From: Marinimicrobium sp. C6131
GTDB lineage: Bacteria > Pseudomonadota > Gammaproteobacteria > Pseudomonadales > Cellvibrionaceae
Direction: 5' to 3'
NCBI RefSeq assembly: GCF_026153455.1
Contig: NZ_CP110629.1
Coordinates: 3,844,001-3,908,000, forward strand
Length of the DNA stretch: 64,000 nt
Positions 60,133-64,000 of this stretch are shown here, piece by piece (positions within the stretch are counted from its first letter, which is position 1; every line of letters begins with the position of its first letter). A program made the translations under genes and the position numbers. Under the pieces are notes generated by a model. The model saw only the letters and a list, made by a program, of their open reading frames with translations, had not been told where the DNA came from and ran no database searches.

Positions 60133-62792
60133 CTGCTATCCGGAACGAAAAGGAAAAGGGGTTAACTAGGGCTCTAATCACAGCTTTCGAGGGCCAAGAG
60201 GAAGTGCCTAAGAAAGCTGATATCGAAGCTAGGGCAAGGCAGCTTGCCCCTCTTCTGGGTTATAGCGGTGACCTTCGCCTTGCTGTCGAGGAAGCCATGA
60301 TTGCGATCGATACATGGATGGGAGCTGGCGTCTCCCTAGTAGATAACGAGGCATATCATGACGAAGAATGGGTTTACAAACGTGACATCGAATGGACCTA
60401 TTCGGATGCCTATGAAGGATACCTGAAAAACGAGAAGTGGCAGCCCAGCCTCGTTCAGAGGCTTAGCGACGTTGGCAGTAAAATTCTGGGGCAGTTGCAG
60501 GATCCAACTTGCGAAGGATCTTGGAACCGTAGAGGACTGGTCATTGGCCATGTCCAGTCCGGGAAGACCGCGAATTACATGGGGGTCATAGCGAAGGCTG
60601 CCGACGCTGGTTACAAGTTCATCATTGTGATCGCGGGAATTCACAACAACCTGCGAAAACAAACCCAAGAACGTATCGACGAAGGATTCATCGGACGATC
60701 CAGTGACCCGGAAAACCGGGTCACCATCGGCGTTGGGAGAGAGCGTGATTATCCCTATCCAGCCACTCTCACCAATATTAACGAGGACTTCAGCAAGAAT
60801 ACTGCAGCCAAGAGCGGGTGGAAGATCAATGACTTCGGAAAGCCAATCATCCTTGTTATCAAAAAGAATGTCCGAACCCTCGAGGCTTTACACAAATGGC
60901 TGAAGGAGCTCAACGCTCAGGGGGACGGACGTATATCGGATGTCCCGATGCTGTTGATTGATGACGAGGCCGACAACGCGTCAATCAATACAAATAAGGA
61001 GGATATCAGTCCGACTCGTACCAACGCAATGATTCGTCGGATTCTCGGGCTCTTTGCGAAGTCCTGCTATGTTGGCTATACGGCTACCCCGTTCGCAAAC
61101 ATCTTTATCAATCCAGACGCCTATGACGATGACGTTCGGGAAGAGCTGTTTCCGAGGGATTTCATATATTCCCTAGATGCACCGAATACCTACTTTGGCC
61201 CGGAAAAAGTGTTTCTCGACGAAGAGTCTAGCTCAGCCGTGCTACAGGCCATTACTGACTGTGAAGATTATCTACCGTTCTCGCACAAGAAGGATGACGC
61301 TGTTGTCGACCTTCCCTCAAGTCTATACAGGGCGATGGACCAATTCATTGTTGCACGTGCAATCCGAAACCTGCGTGGGCACTCTGAAAAGCACTGTTCG
61401 ATGATGATTAATATCTCCCGCTTTGTCTCCATACAGCAGGAAGTCAGAAACTTTATCAGTATCCGTGAGAAAAAAATTCGGGAGGCTGTCAAGGCAAACT
61501 ACATGATGCCCGAAGAGGTCTCATCCCGGAACCACTACATGATATCACTTCGGGAGGTTTTTGAAAGTGAGTACTCGACTTGTGGGTTTGAGTGGGATGA
61601 GGTCAAGACGTCTCTCATGGGGGTATTCGAAAGTCTGCGTGTTTTTGTTGTAAACAGCAAGAGCGACGAGGTGCTCGATTTCAAAAAATACGAAAGAGAT
61701 GGTGTCGGACTCACCGCTATTGCCATTGGCGGACTTAGTCTTTCTCGAGGATTGACTATAGAGGGTCTGACTATCAGTTACATGTACCGCAACACCAGAA
61801 TGTACGATACGCTGATGCAGATGGGGCGTTGGTTCGGCTATCGTCCCGGTTTTGAGGATCTCTGTCGCGTATATCTGTCTGAGGACTCGATCAATTGGTA
61901 CTCACATATCGCGGAAGCGTCTGAGGAGCTTAGGGAACAGATAAAACGGATGCGCCGTGATGGCATGAGTCCGAGGCAGTTTGGACTTTATGTCCAGTCG
62001 CATCCTGATAGGCTGCTTATCACGGCGGCCAACAAGATGCGTACTGGGGAAGAGGTAGTGTTCAATCAGAATCTTACAGGCAGTATCAAAGAGAGTACCC
62101 GACTCCCAGTGGACTCGAAAGTTAATGCTCATAACGAAGCTCTCATTCAGGAATTCTGGCGGTCTGGATTCGGCGCTGAGGTGAAAGAGACACAAAAAGG
62201 CTGGTTTGTGCCTGATGTAAGTGTTGACCAGATATCAGATTTTGTTACAAGGTTCAGAGTTCATTCTGGAATGGAAATCAGCAAGAAAGCTGTTTTGGAT
62301 TATCTCTATGCTATATCCAAAAAATTCCCACATGGTGATGTTCTGTTAATTGCTAACAGAGGGCTTGGAGACGCTGGAAAATTCATGCTTGAGCCACAGA
62401 GGCGCTCTGCCAAAAACGCGACACCCAGCGGATGGATTTTATCCGGGTATCGTCTAGCTAGTCGTGGGGATGAAAAGCTTGGTTTGGCTGATGTACAGCT
62501 TGAGCAAGCAGAAAAGCAAGCGGAAAACGATCCAAATAGTAAGGCCAATAAGCCGTCGGACATTCACTATCGAACCGTCAGAAATAAGCCACTTTTGATG
62601 ATTCATGTTCTTGAACCTGTAGATACAGAACTTGTTGAACTGAAGGGGCAGCGCGTCCCGGCGTTTGGTGTAAGTTTTCCGAATGACCTTTTTGGTACCG
62701 AGATCAAGGTGGTTGCCAATCGCGTCTGGGTGGAACAGATGTATGGTTCGTTTGAGGATGATCCGGACGCGGAGGATGATTATGACGACTAG
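60129..62792 (+). CDS. Z1-domain P-loop ATPase/helicase-like protein
   Basis: The 887-residue protein has Walker A GHVQSGKT at 140-147, a Walker B-like LLIDDEAD at 275-282, and VGYTATPFANIFINP near 316-330, as in superfamily 2-like ATPases. The middle region (QMGRWFGYRPGFEDLCRVYL) is the Z1 domain signature. Z1 proteins occur almost only in restriction-like operons with GHKL ATPases and REase-fold nucleases. It shares overlaps with both neighbours, so the four genes are one operon. Whether it is a translocase is an inference. Confidence 0.92.
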   Translation: MTAIRNEKEKGLTRALITAFEGQEEVPKKADIEARARQLAPLLGYSGDLRLAVEEAMIAIDTWMGAGVSLVDNEAYHDEEWVYKRDIEWTYSDAYEGYLKNEKWQPSLVQRLSDVGSKILGQLQDPTCEGSWNRRGLVIGHVQSGKTANYMGVIAKAADAGYKFIIVIAGIHNNLRKQTQERIDEGFIGRSSDPENRVTIGVGRERDYPYPATLTNINEDFSKNTAAKSGWKINDFGKPIILVIKKNVRTLEALHKWLKELNAQGDGRISDVPMLLIDDEADNASINTNKEDISPTRTNAMIRRILGLFAKSCYVGYTATPFANIFINPDAYDDDVREELFPRDFIYSLDAPNTYFGPEKVFLDEESSSAVLQAITDCEDYLPFSHKKDDAVVDLPSSLYRAMDQFIVARAIRNLRGHSEKHCSMMINISRFVSIQQEVRNFISIREKKIREAVKANYMMPEEVSSRNHYMISLREVFESEYSTCGFEWDEVKTSLMGVFESLRVFVVNSKSDEVLDFKKYERDGVGLTAIAIGGLSLSRGLTIEGLTISYMYRNTRMYDTLMQMGRWFGYRPGFEDLCRVYLSEDSINWYSHIAEASEELREQIKRMRRDGMSPRQFGLYVQSHPDRLLITAANKMRTGEEVVFNQNLTGSIKESTRLPVDSKVNAHNEALIQEFWRSGFGAEVKETQKGWFVPDVSVDQISDFVTRFRVHSGMEISKKAVLDYLYAISKKFPHGDVLLIANRGLGDAGKFMLEPQRRSAKNATPSGWILSGYRLASRGDEKLGLADVQLEQAEKQAENDPNSKANKPSDIHYRTVRNKPLLMIHVLEPVDTELVELKGQRVPAFGVSFPNDLFGTEIKVVANRVWVEQMYGSFEDDPDAEDDYDD

Positions 62793-63756
62793 AGCTACGC
62801 CTTGGGAGCAGATTGCTGAACCTCGCTCAGACTATAATGTCAGGCGGATATCTGACACGACAGGGATACCACTCTACTGGGGAAAGGATGCAGTGGGTCA
62901 GCGTCTTTTCATTATTGAGCTGGAAGGTGACCACGCTTACCAATACCGTCGTGATGTAACCCGTCTGAATGGAATCAGGGTCGATCTTCGCAATGGTGAG
63001 AATGACAAACAGCAGCGCTTAGTTCTGACGCTTTCCCGAAATGTCGATAGTGACCTTTTCCTCGGACTGTGTGAAACGTTGAAATCCAGTCTGGCTTCTG
63101 TAGTGGATTCCGCCGTTGCGCTGTCAGTTACCCTTCAACACCTGAAGCGATGGAAGGCCTTTCTAGCAGGAAAAAAAGCTAGGTTGCTCACGACCGAAGA
63201 GATTCGCGGTCTATTTGCCGAACTCTATGTTCTTCGTCAGCTGTACTTGTGTCGACTGACGCAGGACGAGGCTGTAGATGCGTGGTGTGGGGCTGACGAC
63301 TCACATCAGGATTTCATTTTCGGTAACGTTGCCATAGAAGTGAAGTCCCTCTCCGGTCGCGAGAGGAACAGTGTCCGCATATCGTCCGAGGATCAACTCG
63401 AGGCATTGGTGGACCGCCTGTTTCTGATGACGGTGCGCCTGATAGATATGCCGGATGCGGAAACGGCACGCTCGCTGAACGACATCGTTGCATTGATCGA
63501 GAAGGAGCTTGTCACTGCCGAGGCTATTGAACAGTTCTCTGAAAAGATTGCCGGTTGTGGGTATGCTGCTCTGACAGACTATGATAGACCACGTTTCGCT
63601 GTTGGCGGCACCAATGGATATGCGGTAACAGACGAGTTTCCCAAGATTGTCCGGTCTCGGATATCGAAAGGACTGGTCCATGTGGCCTATGATATTCAAT
63701 TGGAGGTAATATCTCCGTTTGCCTGTAAAGATGACGAAATATTTGGGAGGTCGTGA
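62782..63756 (+). CDS. PD-(D/E)XK nuclease-fold protein (DUF4420 type)
   Basis: The 324-residue protein has the restriction-endonuclease core at about 140-200: GLFAELYVL (Glu147), QDFIFGNVAIEVKS with Asp177, Glu186 and Lys188 as the catalytic D...ExK. It matches the DUF4420 nucleases of MORC-type systems. The ATG at 62782 is preferred with GGAGG upstream, overlapping the Z1 stop by 11 bases; the longer frame to 62683 is a shadow. It should cut DNA not protected by the methyltransferase. Confidence 0.9.
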   Translation: MTTRATPWEQIAEPRSDYNVRRISDTTGIPLYWGKDAVGQRLFIIELEGDHAYQYRRDVTRLNGIRVDLRNGENDKQQRLVLTLSRNVDSDLFLGLCETLKSSLASVVDSAVALSVTLQHLKRWKAFLAGKKARLLTTEEIRGLFAELYVLRQLYLCRLTQDEAVDAWCGADDSHQDFIFGNVAIEVKSLSGRERNSVRISSEDQLEALVDRLFLMTVRLIDMPDAETARSLNDIVALIEKELVTAEAIEQFSEKIAGCGYAALTDYDRPRFAVGGTNGYAVTDEFPKIVRSRISKGLVHVAYDIQLEVISPFACKDDEIFGRS

Positions 63757-64000
63757 GTGGAGACAACAATCGCAGAGTTCTTTCATGACTTCCGCCAAGA
63801 ACTTCTGTCTGGTGCTGAGGCGGATGGCAACTTCCAACTCTCTGAGTTTATGGAAACCATCGCGAATGAGCTTATCGAAACAGGCGTCACGGAAGGTTTT
63901 GAACTCTGCCATTTTCGTGCTCAACGCGGAATGCGAGTGGATGGATATTGGTTTGACGACGAGGGTGTTCTAGATCTTTTTGTCGCCGACTTTGAATTCC
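63757..64000 (+). CDS. AIPR-family protein, N-terminal part (cut by window edge)
   Basis: The GTG at 63757 follows the nuclease stop directly, with GGGAGG six bases upstream. The 81 visible residues (ETTIAEFFHDFRQELLSGAE, GMRVDGYWFDDEGVLDLFVA) match the start of AIPR (abortive infection phage resistance) proteins, which usually run to about 600-700 residues. It completes the system with the methyltransferase, GHKL ATPase, Z1 and nuclease genes. The rest is outside the window. Confidence 0.8.
   Translation, partial: METTIAEFFHDFRQELLSGAEADGNFQLSEFMETIANELIETGVTEGFELCHFRAQRGMRVDGYWFDDEGVLDLFVADFEF

Noticed and set aside
1..64000. tRNA or rRNA genes as integration targets
   Set aside because: No cloverleaf-like sequence with T-arm consensus or ribosomal RNA segment was recognised.

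Overview
The window looks like a chromosome segment of a marine, polysaccharide-degrading gammaproteobacterium, most like the Cellvibrio/Saccharophagus/Marinimicrobium group. This is an inference from gene content: a GC-rich core, RadA, EttA, an NhaD Na+/H+ antiporter, a BCCT osmolyte carrier, and a TonB-dependent receptor with GH43 and GH95 lipoproteins. No rRNA or tRNA gene was recognised. Two islands of lower GC interrupt the core.

Layout. 1-347 is the N-terminal part of an IS110-family transposase. 543-14466 is core chromosome: radA, a porin plus BCCT transporter, a DoxX-like membrane protein, two PilZ proteins, mak, an NhaD antiporter, a two-domain periplasmic sensor-like protein, a TauE/SafE permease and ettA. 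About 14.5-28.6 kb is a foreign island. It opens with a tightly packed operon of three different tyrosine recombinases and a small coiled-coil protein (14611-20064). An exactly periodic 34-bp tandem repeat array follows (20499-20753), then about 8 kb of AT-richer cargo: a HAD/FCP1-like protein, an FRG-domain protein, small membrane proteins, a RelE-like protein and several orphans, some separated by attC-like hairpins. 28.7-30.6 kb holds a complete IS110-family element of IS1111 type, next to short palindromic repeats.

30.6-40.7 kb is a carbohydrate-utilisation locus: a GH43 lipoprotein divergent from a TonB-dependent receptor, a second GH43 lipoprotein and a GH95 lipoprotein, probably for arabinoxylan-like or related hemicellulose oligosaccharides. 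Next come an exonuclease/GIY-YIG fusion and a TonB-like protein. 43.0-49.6 kb is a second sugar locus: a PAS-AraC regulator divergent from a TIM-barrel epimerase/isomerase, a Gfo/Idh/MocA oxidoreductase, and a 1189-residue lipoprotein joining ThuA, dehydrogenase-like propeller, HEAT-like and two cytochrome c segments. This set resembles keto-glycoside metabolism. Pirin, LysR and a FrnE-like DsbA protein follow.

53.2-56.3 kb is a graveyard of broken accessory genes (two fic remnants and one rhuM remnant) around an intact SEC-C protein. 56.4 kb to the window end is a defence island: Vsr, a C5 cytosine methyltransferase, a MutL/MORC-like GHKL ATPase, a Z1-domain ATPase, a PD-(D/E)XK nuclease and the start of an AIPR protein. 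This matches the composite restriction systems described by comparative genomics around MORC-like ATPases.

The strongest candidates for new biology are the recombinase operon with its 34-bp array and cargo, the multi-domain ThuA-cytochrome lipoprotein, and the candidate bridge-RNA region of the IS1111-type element.
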